NCBI RefSeq assembly: GCF_900155885.1
Contig: NZ_FTMB01000004.1
Coordinates: 62,001-126,000 of the forward strand
DNA length: 64,000 nt
Direction of reading: 5' to 3'
DNA from: Rhizobium sp. RU20A
GTDB taxonomy: Bacteria; Pseudomonadota; Alphaproteobacteria; Rhizobiales; Rhizobiaceae
In this document: piece by piece, positions 52,555 to 60,728 of the stretch
Layout of the letters: every line of letters begins with the position of its first letter
Numbering within the stretch: position 1 is the stretch's first letter
The notes under the pieces: generated by a model
Database searches by the model: none
Told to the model about the DNA's origin: nothing
What the model saw: only the letters and a program-made list of their open reading frames with translations
Translations under genes and position numbers: made by a program

Positions 52555-53343
52555 ATGACCACAGCGGCGTCGATTGCGCTTGACGTTGAGGATATTCACA
52601 AGCGTTTCGCCGATCTCGAGGTGCTCAAGGGCATCTCGCTGACGGCGCGACGTGGCGACGTCATTTCCATCATCGGATCATCCGGCTCCGGCAAGAGCAC
52701 TTTTCTGCGCTGCATCAATCTTCTCGAAACACCCGATCGCGGCCGCATCGTCGTGGGCGGCGAGGAACTGCGCCTCAGGCCAGGGCGCAAGGGCAGCCTT
52801 GAGGCCGCCGATCGCCGGCAGCTGGAGAGACTGCGCACCGGCCTTGGCATGGTTTTCCAGAGCTTCAACCTCTGGGCCCACCGTACCATCCTTGAAAACG
52901 TCATCGAGGCGCCGGTTCATGTGCAGAAAATGCCACGCAGCGCGGCGATCGAAAAGGGCGAGGCCCTGCTGGCCAAGGTGGGTCTCTACGACAAGCGCGA
53001 TGCCTATCCGGCTTTTCTCTCCGGCGGACAGCAGCAGCGCGCGGCGATCGCGCGGGCGCTCTGCGTCGATCCGGCCGTCATGCTGTTCGACGAGCCGACA
53101 TCGGCGCTCGATCCCGAACTTGTCGGCGAGGTGTTGAAGGTCATTCGCGATCTCGCCGAGGAGGGGCGCACCATGCTGCTCGTCACGCATGAAATGGGCT
53201 TTGCACGCGACGTTTCGAGCCATGTGATGTTTCTCGATCGCGGTGCCGTCGGCGAAGAGGGCCCCCCGGCGCAGGTCTTCGGCGATCCGCAGACGGCCCG
53301 GTGCCGCGATTTCACCCGTAGCTTCAGCGGGCGCCAGTCCTGA
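52555..53343 (+). CDS. Amino-acid ABC transporter, ATP-binding protein
   Basis: ATPase of a polar amino-acid importer (PAAT family). The 262-residue protein has Walker A IIGSSGSGKSTFLRCI, the Q-loop GMVFQSFNLWAHRTILENV, signature LSGGQQQRAAIARAL, Walker B VMLFDEPTSALDPELVGEV and the switch His in LVTHEMGFARDVSSHVMFL. The insert RLRPGRKGSLEAADRRQLERLR is like that of HisP/OccP-type ATPases. It is the first gene of an operon that continues with a binding protein, two permeases, a PLP enzyme and a homocysteine methyltransferase, and is divergent from the Lrp/AsnC gene. Confidence 0.96.
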   Translation: MTTAASIALDVEDIHKRFADLEVLKGISLTARRGDVISIIGSSGSGKSTFLRCINLLETPDRGRIVVGGEELRLRPGRKGSLEAADRRQLERLRTGLGMVFQSFNLWAHRTILENVIEAPVHVQKMPRSAAIEKGEALLAKVGLYDKRDAYPAFLSGGQQQRAAIARALCVDPAVMLFDEPTSALDPELVGEVLKVIRDLAEEGRTMLLVTHEMGFARDVSSHVMFLDRGAVGEEGPPAQVFGDPQTARCRDFTRSFSGRQS

Positions 53344-53388
53344 GGGGATACGCCCGCTCACTTCATCCTTCGAACAGGGAACACGACC

Positions 53389-54159
53389 ATGAAACTGATC
53401 TCCGTCCTTCTTGCCGGCGCTGCGCTTTTCGCCAGTGCCGCGACCGCTAGCGCCGAGGTACGCTTCGGCATCATGAACGAGGCCTATCCGCCCTTCTTCG
53501 CCAAGGACGCCGCCGGCACCTGGCACGGCTGGGAAATCGAGCTCATGAACGCCGTCTGCGCGGAAATGAAGGAAAGCTGCTCGGTGGTCGACGTCTCCTG
53601 GGATGGCCTCATCCCGGCGCTGCAGACGAAGAAGTTCGACGTGATCTGGTCGTCCATGGGGATTACCGACGAGCGACTGAAAACGATCGACTTCACGGTG
53701 AAATACTACAACACGCCGAGCAAGCTGATCGCGGCCAAGGATGCCGCGCCGGGTGCGACGCCGGAGGCCGTGGATGGCAAGACGATCGGCATCCAGGTCT
53801 CGACCGTGCAGTCGGACTACTACAAGAAGTATTTCGCCGACAAGGCGTCGGAGCAGACCTACCAGACGCTCGACGAAGCCTTCCAGGATCTCGCCGCCGG
53901 TCGTATCGACTATGTCTTCGGCGACGCCATTCCGCTGGCGGAGTTTCTCAAGTCCGATTTCGGCAAGGAGTGCTGCTCGGATGCCGGCAATGTGGCGGAC
54001 GATCCGGCCGTTCTGGGTTCCGGTATCGGCGGGGGGCTTCGCAAGGGCGATACCGAGCTGAAGGCGAAGCTCGATGCAGCGATCACGGCTGTGCGCGCCT
54101 CCGGCAAGTATGACGAGATCTCGAAAAAGTATTTCGACTTCGACATCTACGGCAAGTAA
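53389..54159 (+). CDS. Amino-acid ABC transporter, periplasmic substrate-binding protein
   Basis: A 256-residue protein with a signal peptide (LISVLLAGAALFASAATASA, cleavage near residue 22). The mature SBP family 3 fold begins EVRFGIMNEAYPPFFAKD, followed by WHGWEIELMNAVCAEM, VVDVSWDGLIPALQTKKFDV, MGITDERLKTIDFT, GKTIGIQVSTVQSDYY and the D-Y-V-FGD segment. The pocket details cannot be read to a substrate by eye; the two Cys pairs (around AVCAEMKESCSV, and FGKECCSDAG) are noteworthy. The operon context suggests a methionine-related amino acid. Confidence 0.93.
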   Translation: MKLISVLLAGAALFASAATASAEVRFGIMNEAYPPFFAKDAAGTWHGWEIELMNAVCAEMKESCSVVDVSWDGLIPALQTKKFDVIWSSMGITDERLKTIDFTVKYYNTPSKLIAAKDAAPGATPEAVDGKTIGIQVSTVQSDYYKKYFADKASEQTYQTLDEAFQDLAAGRIDYVFGDAIPLAEFLKSDFGKECCSDAGNVADDPAVLGSGIGGGLRKGDTELKAKLDAAITAVRASGKYDEISKKYFDFDIYGK

Positions 54160-54180
54160 GCGCCGGAGGCCGCAAGAGAA

Positions 54181-54921
54181 ATGGCGACGGGATCGATGAC
54201 GGCATGGCAATTGCTGGCGCTTCAGCCTCCGGGCTGGGGCGGCGCATTGCTGACCGGTGCCGCCACCACCGTGGCCATCTCGCTCTCGGCTTACTGGATC
54301 GGGCTCGGCATCGGCTTGCTTGGCGCGCTCGGCAAGCTTTCGGGCAGCCGGGTCGTCGGGCTCCTGCTCAATCTTTACACCTCGGTCATCCGCGCGGTGC
54401 CGGAGCTCATCCTCATCGTCGGCCTCTATTATGCCGGCACCGACGGGCTGAACCGGCTCCTGATGGCGCTCGGGCTTCCGCCTGTCGAGGTCAATGGCTT
54501 CGTGGCGGCCGTTGCGGTGCTCGGCTTTGTACAGGGCGCCTATATGACGGAGGTGCTGCGCGGCGCCATCCTGTCTATCCCCGTCGGCCAGATCGAGGCG
54601 GCGCGCTCCTTCGGCATGTCGCCCATGCTGCTCTTTCGCCGGGTTACCCTGCCGGCCATGCTGCCCAATGCGCTGCCGGGCATGGCCAATCTCTGGATGT
54701 CGGTGACGAAGGACAGTGCGCTCGTTGCCGTCGTCGGCTACCAGGAACTGGCGCTGACGACGCGGCTGGCCGGCGCCAACACCAAGCAGTATTTCCTGTT
54801 CTTCCTTGCCGCGGCGGTGCTCTATCTCGCCATCACGCTTCTCTCCAACCTCGTCTTCAACTGGCTGGAGCGGCGCGTGCGGCGCGGGCAGAAGCCGATG
54901 GCGTCAGGCGGTGGCGCATGA
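54181..54921 (+). CDS. Amino-acid ABC transporter permease (first subunit)
   Basis: Inner-membrane permease of the PAAT family (HisQ/HisM type). The 246-residue protein has about five membrane helices. It shows the early TAATTVAISLSAYWIGLGIG, IRAVPELILIVGLYYAG, VAAVAVLGFVQGAYMTEVLRG, and the EAA-type cytoplasmic loop IEAARSFGMSPMLLFRRVTL. The C-terminal NLVFNWLERRVRR is typical. Its stop overlaps the start of the second permease (ATGA), as usual for paired permeases. Confidence 0.95.
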   Translation: MATGSMTAWQLLALQPPGWGGALLTGAATTVAISLSAYWIGLGIGLLGALGKLSGSRVVGLLLNLYTSVIRAVPELILIVGLYYAGTDGLNRLLMALGLPPVEVNGFVAAVAVLGFVQGAYMTEVLRGAILSIPVGQIEAARSFGMSPMLLFRRVTLPAMLPNALPGMANLWMSVTKDSALVAVVGYQELALTTRLAGANTKQYFLFFLAAAVLYLAITLLSNLVFNWLERRVRRGQKPMASGGGA

Positions 54922-55607
54922 CCTTCGACTGGCTGCAGAGATATTGGCCACTTCTGATCGATGGGGGTTTGCAGACCATCGCCCTGCTCGTCATTTCCGT
55001 CAGCTCCGGTTTCGTGCTGGCGATCGGGCTTGCCTTTGCAATGGTCAGCGGCGGCCCGGTCCTCAAGGGGCTTGCGCGCGGCTATTCGACCGTATTTCGC
55101 GGCACGCCGCTGCTCATCCAGCTCTGGCTGTTCTATTACGGCATCGGCTCTCTGCTGCCTCTGGTACCGGGGTTGCGGCAGAGTTTTCTATGGCCGCTGC
55201 TGCGCGAGGGCTTCTTCTTTGCGGCGCTCTCCTTCACGCTGAACTATGCGGCCTATGAGGCCGAAGTGCTGCGTGGCGCGCTGCTTTCCGTCCCCAGGGG
55301 CGAGCTGGAGGCGGGGCAGGCGCTCGGCATGAACCGTTTCACGTTAATCCGCCGCGTCTGGCTGCCGCGCGCCATCCGCACAGCTCTTCCCACGATTGCC
55401 GGCGAGGTCGTGCTGCAGCTCAAGGCAACGCCGCTCGCCTTCACGGTCACGGTCATGGATCTCTATGCGGTCGCCTACAAGATCCGGCAGGACACGCTGC
55501 TGGTCTATGAGCCCCTGATCGTCGTCACCCTTTTCTACGTGGCGCTGACGGCGCTGATCACCCGCGCCTTCGGCATCGTCGAGGCGCAGGTGCCGATCCG
55601 CCGGTGA
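54918..55607 (+). CDS. Amino-acid ABC transporter permease (second subunit)
   Basis: Partner permease. The 229-residue protein has about five membrane helices, the family segments LIDGGLQTIALLVISVSSGF, VFRGTPLLIQLWLFYYGIG, AALSFTLNYAAYEAEVLRGA, and the EAA-type loop LEAGQALGMNRFTLIRRVWL, then VTVMDLYAVAYKIRQDT. The ATG shares four bases with the end of the first permease gene; a much longer upstream open frame is the antisense-like shadow of that gene and is rejected. The stop is followed closely by the PLP-enzyme gene. Confidence 0.95.
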   Translation: MTFDWLQRYWPLLIDGGLQTIALLVISVSSGFVLAIGLAFAMVSGGPVLKGLARGYSTVFRGTPLLIQLWLFYYGIGSLLPLVPGLRQSFLWPLLREGFFFAALSFTLNYAAYEAEVLRGALLSVPRGELEAGQALGMNRFTLIRRVWLPRAIRTALPTIAGEVVLQLKATPLAFTVTVMDLYAVAYKIRQDTLLVYEPLIVVTLFYVALTALITRAFGIVEAQVPIRR

Positions 55608-55639
55608 CCGAGCCCCGAGACTGCGCGAAAGGACAGCCG

Positions 55640-56872
55640 ATGTCGAACGCCTTCACGACCCATCCCCTTCCGGCCACTGCCGGTGCCGAAACGCGCTCGC
55701 TGGATGCCGGGCTGATCATCGATCCCTCGACGGGGGCGATCGCGCCGAATGTATCGATGTCGGTGAACAATGCACTCGCCCCCGGCGATGGCGCCTTTTC
55801 GGCCGATGGCGTCGCCGATCTCGCGGATCTTCCCTATCTCTATGCCCGCTGGACGAACCCGACCGTGCGGCAGCTGGAGCAACGTCTTGCGGCTCTGGAG
55901 GGGGCTGAGGATGCGCTGGCTACGGCCACCGGCATGGCGGCGATTGCCGGCACGCTGCTCACCTTCCTGAAGGCGGGCGACCATCTCGTCGTTTCCGACG
56001 TCTGCTATGCCGGCGCGGTGGAGCTGACGCAGCGCGTGCTGCCGGACCTCGGCATCGCGGTGACGCCGGTTAACATGGCAAGGCTCGATGCCGTCGCGGC
56101 GGCGATCCGGCCCAACACGCGCGTCATCCACTGCGAAAGCCCCGTCAACCCGATCCTGCGGATCGTCGATATCGCCGCCGTGTCTGCCCTCGCGCATCAG
56201 GCGGGGGCGGTGCTGACGATCGATTCAACCTTCGCGACGCCGGTCGCCACACGCCCGCTGTCGCTCGGGGCGGATCTCGTCATTCATTCACTGACGAAGT
56301 TCATCAACGGCCACGGCGATGTGCTCGGCGGTGCTGTCATTGGGCGGCGTGCCCTCGTGGCGAAAATCCGGGGCCGGGCCGGCGTTTACCTCGGCGCAAC
56401 GCTTTCGGCTCAGTCGGCCTGGCTCATCCTGCGCGGCATCGACACGCTCTATCCCCGCATGCGTACGATCTGCGAAAGCGCCGGTGCCGTCGCGACCTTT
56501 CTCGAGACCCATCCGGAGGTCGAGCAGGTCGTCTACCCCGGCCTTGTCTCCCACCCGCAGCATGAACTTGCGGCGCGCCAGATGACAGTTTTCGGCGGCA
56601 TGATCGGTTTTCGGACCCGCGACCCCAAGGCGGCGGCGGCGCGGCTCGCCGAGCGGCTGCGGATCGTGCACTACGCCTTCTCGCTCGGCCACCAGCGCAG
56701 TCTCGTCGTGCTGCTCGACACGGCCGAGATGATGGCTTCGACCTTCCGGCTGAGCGGTGAGGCGCTGGAAGACTACCGCGCCTTTGCCAGTGACGGCCTG
56801 TTCCGCCTGTCGATCGGGCTGGAGACGGCCGCCGACATCCTTGCAGATCTTGATCAGGCGCTGACGCCCTGA
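55640..56872 (+). CDS. Cys/Met metabolism PLP-dependent enzyme (cystathionine gamma-synthase / methionine gamma-lyase family)
   Basis: PLP enzyme of fold type I acting on sulphur amino acids. The 410-residue protein has LPYLYARWTNPTVRQLEQRL (phosphate-contact Tyr-Arg), ALATATGMAAIAGTLLTFL, HCESPVNPILRIVDI, LTIDSTFATPVATRPL and the PLP-lysine motif VIHSLTKFINGHGDVLGG. The C-terminal RLSIGLETAADILADLDQAL is typical. The exact reaction (synthase, beta-lyase or gamma-lyase) is not decidable by eye. A GTG at 55604 overlaps the permease stop, but the ATG at 55640 has an AAAGGA site nine bases upstream and is preferred. Confidence 0.92.
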   Translation: MSNAFTTHPLPATAGAETRSLDAGLIIDPSTGAIAPNVSMSVNNALAPGDGAFSADGVADLADLPYLYARWTNPTVRQLEQRLAALEGAEDALATATGMAAIAGTLLTFLKAGDHLVVSDVCYAGAVELTQRVLPDLGIAVTPVNMARLDAVAAAIRPNTRVIHCESPVNPILRIVDIAAVSALAHQAGAVLTIDSTFATPVATRPLSLGADLVIHSLTKFINGHGDVLGGAVIGRRALVAKIRGRAGVYLGATLSAQSAWLILRGIDTLYPRMRTICESAGAVATFLETHPEVEQVVYPGLVSHPQHELAARQMTVFGGMIGFRTRDPKAAAARLAERLRIVHYAFSLGHQRSLVVLLDTAEMMASTFRLSGEALEDYRAFASDGLFRLSIGLETAADILADLDQALTP

Positions 56873-56895
56873 GCACAGTTTATGGAGACCAGACC

Positions 56896-57804
56896 ATGGC
56901 AGATACTCTCATTCTCGACGGCGGCATGAGCCGCGAGCTGGTGCGGCTCGGGGCCGAACTCAAGCAGCCGGAGTGGTCGGCGCTGGCGCTGATGAACAGT
57001 CCCGATACGGTTCGGCAGGTGCATGCGGAGTTCATCGCGGCCGGTGCGGATGTCGTCACAACCAATTCCTATGCCCTGGTCCCCTTCCACATCGGCGAGG
57101 CGCGCTTTGCCGAACAGGGAGCAACGCTCATCGACCTGTCCGGCCGTCTGGCGCGGGAGGCGGCCGATGCCGCCGATCGCAAGGTTCTTGTCGCCGGATC
57201 CCTGCCGCCGATCTTCGGCTCCTACGAGCCAGAGCGCTTCGACCCGAGCCGTGTGCAGGATTATCTGAGCGTCCTCGTCACGCATCTTGCACCGCACGTT
57301 GATGTCTGGCTTGGGGAAACGCTGAGCCTCATCGCGGAAGGTGAGGCGGTGAGGCGGGCAATCGCCGGGCACGGCAAACCGTTCTGGATCTCCTTCACGT
57401 TGGCCGATGATGCCGCGCATCGGGCTGGTGGCGTTCCGAAATTGCGTTCGGGCGAGACGGTGGAAGAGGCAGCGCGCTGGGCGGCGGGTTCCGGCGCAGA
57501 GGCGCTGCTTTTCAACTGCTCCAAGCCGGAAGTCATGCAGGCGGCGGTCGAAGTGGCAAAACGCACCTTTGCTGCGCTGGGGGCGGATCTCAGGATCGGT
57601 GTCTACGCCAACGCCTTCGAGACGGACACGGACGAGAAGGCGGCCAATGAAGACCTGCACGAAACGCGCGCGGATCTGACGGGCGATGTCTACTCCAATT
57701 TTGCCTGCGCCTGGGCGGATGCGGGCGCGACGATGATCGGCGGCTGCTGTGGCATCGGTGCGGAACATATCCACCGGCTCGCCAGCCGGCTACGGGCCGC
57801 CTGA
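56896..57804 (+). CDS. Homocysteine S-methyltransferase family protein
   Basis: Zinc-dependent methyltransferase domain (MmuM/BHMT type) that methylates homocysteine, in MmuM using S-methylmethionine or SAM as donor. The 302-residue protein has LILDGGMSRELVRLG near the start, VTTNSYALVPFHIGE, VAGSLPPIFGSYEPERF, and the zinc ligands in LLFNCSKPE and MIGGCCGIGAEHI. It is shorter than MetH and has no cobalamin module, so it is a stand-alone enzyme. It is the last gene of the Lrp-linked transporter operon and ends at a strong terminator. Confidence 0.93.
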   Translation: MADTLILDGGMSRELVRLGAELKQPEWSALALMNSPDTVRQVHAEFIAAGADVVTTNSYALVPFHIGEARFAEQGATLIDLSGRLAREAADAADRKVLVAGSLPPIFGSYEPERFDPSRVQDYLSVLVTHLAPHVDVWLGETLSLIAEGEAVRRAIAGHGKPFWISFTLADDAAHRAGGVPKLRSGETVEEAARWAAGSGAEALLFNCSKPEVMQAAVEVAKRTFAALGADLRIGVYANAFETDTDEKAANEDLHETRADLTGDVYSNFACAWADAGATMIGGCCGIGAEHIHRLASRLRAA

Positions 57805-57824
57805 GATCCGAGAAACCAAAGCAG

Positions 57825-57861
57825 CGCCGGCCGGATCGGGAAGATCCGGCCGGCGTTCTTG
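57825..57861 (+). terminator. Terminator after the homocysteine methyltransferase gene
   Basis: A 13-bp perfect stem (CGCCGGCCGGATC / GATCCGGCCGGCG) with a GGGAA loop, then TTCTTGTCTT. It lies between convergent genes. Confidence 0.88.
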
Positions 57862-57870
57862 TCTTGCCAC

Positions 57871-59307
57871 TCAGCGCATCTGGCTGACGAAGCGGGTGTC
57901 GAGATAGGACTGCACAGCTTCGGAGCCGCCTTCGGTTCCATAGCCGGAGTCCTTCACGCCGCCGAAGGGTACTTCCGGCAGGGCAAGGCCATTGTGATTG
58001 ATCGTCAGCATGCCGGCCTCGATGGTGCTCGACAGCGTCTGCGCCGTCTTCAGCGAGCCGGTGAAGGCGTAGGAGGCCAAGCCGAAGGGCAGGCGGTTGG
58101 CTTCCGCAATCGCCTCATCGATATCCGAGAAACGATTGACGATGGCAAGCGGGCCGAAGGGCTCCTCGTTCATCATGCGCGCCGCGGTTGGAACGTCCGT
58201 CACCACCGTCGGCTCGAAGAAGTAGCCCTTGTTTCCGATCCGCTTGCCGCCGGTCCTCAGCGTCGCTCCATGCGAGAGGGCGTCCTGCAAAAGCTCCTCA
58301 AGAGCCGGGATGCGCCGCTCATTGGCAAGCGGGCCCATTGTGACGTCGTCTTCCAGACCGTTGCCGACCTTGATGGCCTCTGCAGCCTTGACGATGCCGT
58401 CGATGAACTCATCGGCTACACCGTCCTGAATCAGGTAGCGCGTCGGTGCCACGCAGATCTGGCCGGCATTGCGAAACTTCGCCATGGCGCTGACGGAGAT
58501 GGCCTTTTCGAGATCGGCATCATTGGTCACGATGACCGGGGCGTGGCCGCCCAGCTCCATCGTCGCGCGCTTCATGTGCTTGCCGGCCAGGGACGCGAGC
58601 TGCTTGCCGACCGGGGTGGAGCCGGTAAACGAGATCTTGCGGATCACGGGATGGGCAATCAGATATTCGGAGATTTCCGAGGGCGTGCCGTAGACGAGGT
58701 TGATAACCCCGGTCGGGACGCCGGCATCGACAAAGGCGCGGATCAGTTCGGCGGGCGACGCCGGGGTTTCCTCGGGTGCCTTGACGATGATCGAGCAACC
58801 GGTGGCCAGGGCTGCCGACAGCTTGCGGACCACCTGGTTGATCGGGAAATTCCACGGCGTGAAGGCAGCGACGGGGCCGACGGGCACCTTGATCGCCATC
58901 TGCGCGACGTCTGCCGAGCGGGCTGGGATGATCTGGCCGTAGGTACGGCGTCCCTCTTCGGCGAACCAGTCGATCGTATCGGCGGCGCCAAGGATTTCTG
59001 CCTTGGACTGGGCAAGCGGCTTGCCCTGTTCGCGGGTCATCAGGAAGGCGATCTTCTCGACGCGCTCGCGCAGGAGATCGGCGGCCTTACGCATCAATTT
59101 AGAGCGCTCCAGCGGCGAGGTGTTGCACCAGATGCGGAAGCCCTTTTCGGTCGAGGCGAGAGCCTCATCAAGATCGGCCTTGCGCGCATGGGCGAGCTTG
59201 CCGATCACCTCTTCCGTGGCGGGATCGATGATATCGAGGGTCTCGCCGGCGCGGGCGGAGCGCCATTCGCCGTCAATGTGGAGGTTCACGTCAGAATAGG
59301 TGTGCAC
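57871..59307 (-). CDS. NAD(P)-dependent succinate-semialdehyde dehydrogenase family protein
   Basis: A 478-residue aldehyde dehydrogenase. It has the cofactor motif [20 protein letters not shown], the glycine motif [13 protein letters not shown], the general-base Glu in [13 protein letters not shown], the catalytic Cys in [13 protein letters not shown] and [14 protein letters not shown] near the C terminus. It is a paralogue of the protein encoded at the left edge, with clearly different wording (EQGKPLAQS and WFAEEGRR are shared in pattern). Likely substrate is succinate semialdehyde, but 2-oxoglutarate semialdehyde and related substrates use the same family. It converges on the homocysteine methyltransferase operon and is divergent from agmatine deiminase. 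Confidence 0.92.
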   Translation of the reverse strand: MHTYSDVNLHIDGEWRSARAGETLDIIDPATEEVIGKLAHARKADLDEALASTEKGFRIWCNTSPLERSKLMRKAADLLRERVEKIAFLMTREQGKPLAQSKAEILGAADTIDWFAEEGRRTYGQIIPARSADVAQMAIKVPVGPVAAFTPWNFPINQVVRKLSAALATGCSIIVKAPEETPASPAELIRAFVDAGVPTGVINLVYGTPSEISEYLIAHPVIRKISFTGSTPVGKQLASLAGKHMKRATMELGGHAPVIVTNDADLEKAISVSAMAKFRNAGQICVAPTRYLIQDGVADEFIDGIVKAAEAIKVGNGLEDDVTMGPLANERRIPALEELLQDALSHGATLRTGGKRIGNKGYFFEPTVVTDVPTAARMMNEEPFGPLAIVNRFSDIDEAIAEANRLPFGLASYAFTGSLKTAQTLSSTIEAGMLTINHNGLALPEVPFGGVKDSGYGTEGGSEAVQSYLDTRFVSQMR

Positions 59308-59686
59308 GCTGAAGCGTCCTTTCGCTTGAGTGTCAAAGCCGCGGGAAGCGGCAAGAGGAATGGGGTCGCCGCGGGTTCAGCGGCGGTTTCTTACCTGGCA
59401 GGAATGGTGCGGAGCGCGGATCGTTCCATGGCCGGCTGCTCCTGCCTCTCCGCCCGCCCGGCGAAGGCCGGCCTTTTCTTATGTGGGAAAAGTATGACTT
59501 TTCTCAAGGTATGTTTGCGCATTTGGTGGGCTGTTTCAGCGGATCGAACAACAGACGGTCCGCGCCAGGGCGAGGCTCATGTCTGGCCCGCTCGGCAGGC
59601 TTGACAGGATCGGCAAACTGTTGCCCGCTTGCGTCCGGTGAGCCGGACCTGACAGGTTCGGCGCCTATCAGAATGGAACTGTCGCC
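59308..59686. promoter_or_regulatory. Gene-free divergent promoter region with a short dyad
   Basis: About 380 bases without a convincing gene, between the semialdehyde dehydrogenase and agmatine deiminase genes. GAAAAGT ATG ACTTTTC (59487-59503) is a perfect 7-bp inverted repeat with a 3-base spacer, a plausible operator. AAGGCCGGCCTT near 59464 is a second short palindrome. Confidence 0.45.
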
Positions 59687-60727
59687 ATGAGCTGGATAAT
59701 GCCCCCCGAAACCGCGCGCCACGACCGCATCTGGATGGCGTTTCCGCGCGAAGGTTTGACGCTGGGTGAAGGAGAGGCCTACAAGGAAACGGGTTATCAG
59801 GCCTGGACTGAGGTGGCCCATGCGATCGGTGAATTCGAGCCCGTGTCGATGGTGGTGGACCCCAGCGAGATGGCGCGGGCCCGGCGTATGCTCGGCAGCC
59901 ATATCGAGATTGTCGAGGCGCCGCTCGACGAGTTCTGGATGCGTGATTTCGGTCCGACCTTCGTGGTCGATCCCGCCCGTCCCGGTGTGCTCGGCGCGGT
60001 TTCCTGGGTGTTCAACGGCTGGGGCGCGAATGCCTGGGCAACATGGGAGAAATCCGCGGCCATCGCACCGCGGATCGCCGCTCATGTCGGTGCGGAGCTG
60101 GTGACAAGCCCGATCGTCAATGAGGGCGGTGGCATTCACGTGGACGGCGAGGGAACCGTGCTGGTGACGGAGACCGTGCAGCTCGATCCGCGCCGCAATC
60201 CGACCCTCACCAAGGCGGATGTGGAAGCCGAGCTGATCCGCACCCTCGGCGTCACCAAGGTGATCTGGCTGCCGCGCGGGCTGACGCGCGACTATGAGGA
60301 GTTCGGCACCAACGGCCATGTCGATATCGTCGCCACCTTCGCCGCGCCGGGTCAGGTGCTCGTGCATCGCCAGCCGAATGCCGATCATCCGGATCATGCC
60401 GTGATGGCCGAGATCCGCGCGCTTCTTTCTGCCGAGACCGATGCCAAGGGGCGGCCTTTTGCGATCCTCGATCTTGATGCGCCCGAAACGATCGCGGATG
60501 CGCACGGCTTTGTGGATTACAGCTACGTCAACCACCTCGTCGTCAATGACGGCGTGGTTGCCTGCGGCTTCGGCGATGACAAGGCCGATGCGTCGGCGCG
60601 GGCCATTCTGGAAGCGGCCTATCCCGGCCGGCGGGTGGTGACGATCGATTCGCGGCCGATTTTTGCGCGGGGCGGCGGCATCCACTGCATCACGCAGCAG
60701 CAGCCGGCACTCGGCCAAGGAGCGTAG
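59687..60727 (+). CDS. aguA: Agmatine deiminase family protein
   Basis: Guanidino-group-modifying enzyme of the peptidyl-arginine-deiminase fold, hydrolysing agmatine to N-carbamoylputrescine and ammonia. The 346-residue protein has DEFWMRDFGPTFVVD (substrate Asp-Arg region), FNGWGANAWATWE, EGGGIHVDGEGTVLVTE, NGHVDIVATF with the catalytic His, and GGGIHCITQQQPA with the nucleophilic Cys near the end. The match to Pseudomonas AguA is strong at these blocks. It is followed two bases later by an amidase gene, and a semialdehyde dehydrogenase lies divergently upstream, pointing to polyamine catabolism. Confidence 0.9.
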   Translation: MSWIMPPETARHDRIWMAFPREGLTLGEGEAYKETGYQAWTEVAHAIGEFEPVSMVVDPSEMARARRMLGSHIEIVEAPLDEFWMRDFGPTFVVDPARPGVLGAVSWVFNGWGANAWATWEKSAAIAPRIAAHVGAELVTSPIVNEGGGIHVDGEGTVLVTETVQLDPRRNPTLTKADVEAELIRTLGVTKVIWLPRGLTRDYEEFGTNGHVDIVATFAAPGQVLVHRQPNADHPDHAVMAEIRALLSAETDAKGRPFAILDLDAPETIADAHGFVDYSYVNHLVVNDGVVACGFGDDKADASARAILEAAYPGRRVVTIDSRPIFARGGGIHCITQQQPALGQGA

Positions 60728-60728
60728 A

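Noticed and set aside
54204-54917. The upstream part of a long open frame covering the first permease gene
   Set aside because: It is the other-frame reading of the first permease; the second permease begins at the ATG overlapping the first gene's stop.
55337-55352. CGTTTCACGTTAATCC, considered as a further parS site
   Set aside because: Four of 16 positions mismatch and the dyad is broken.
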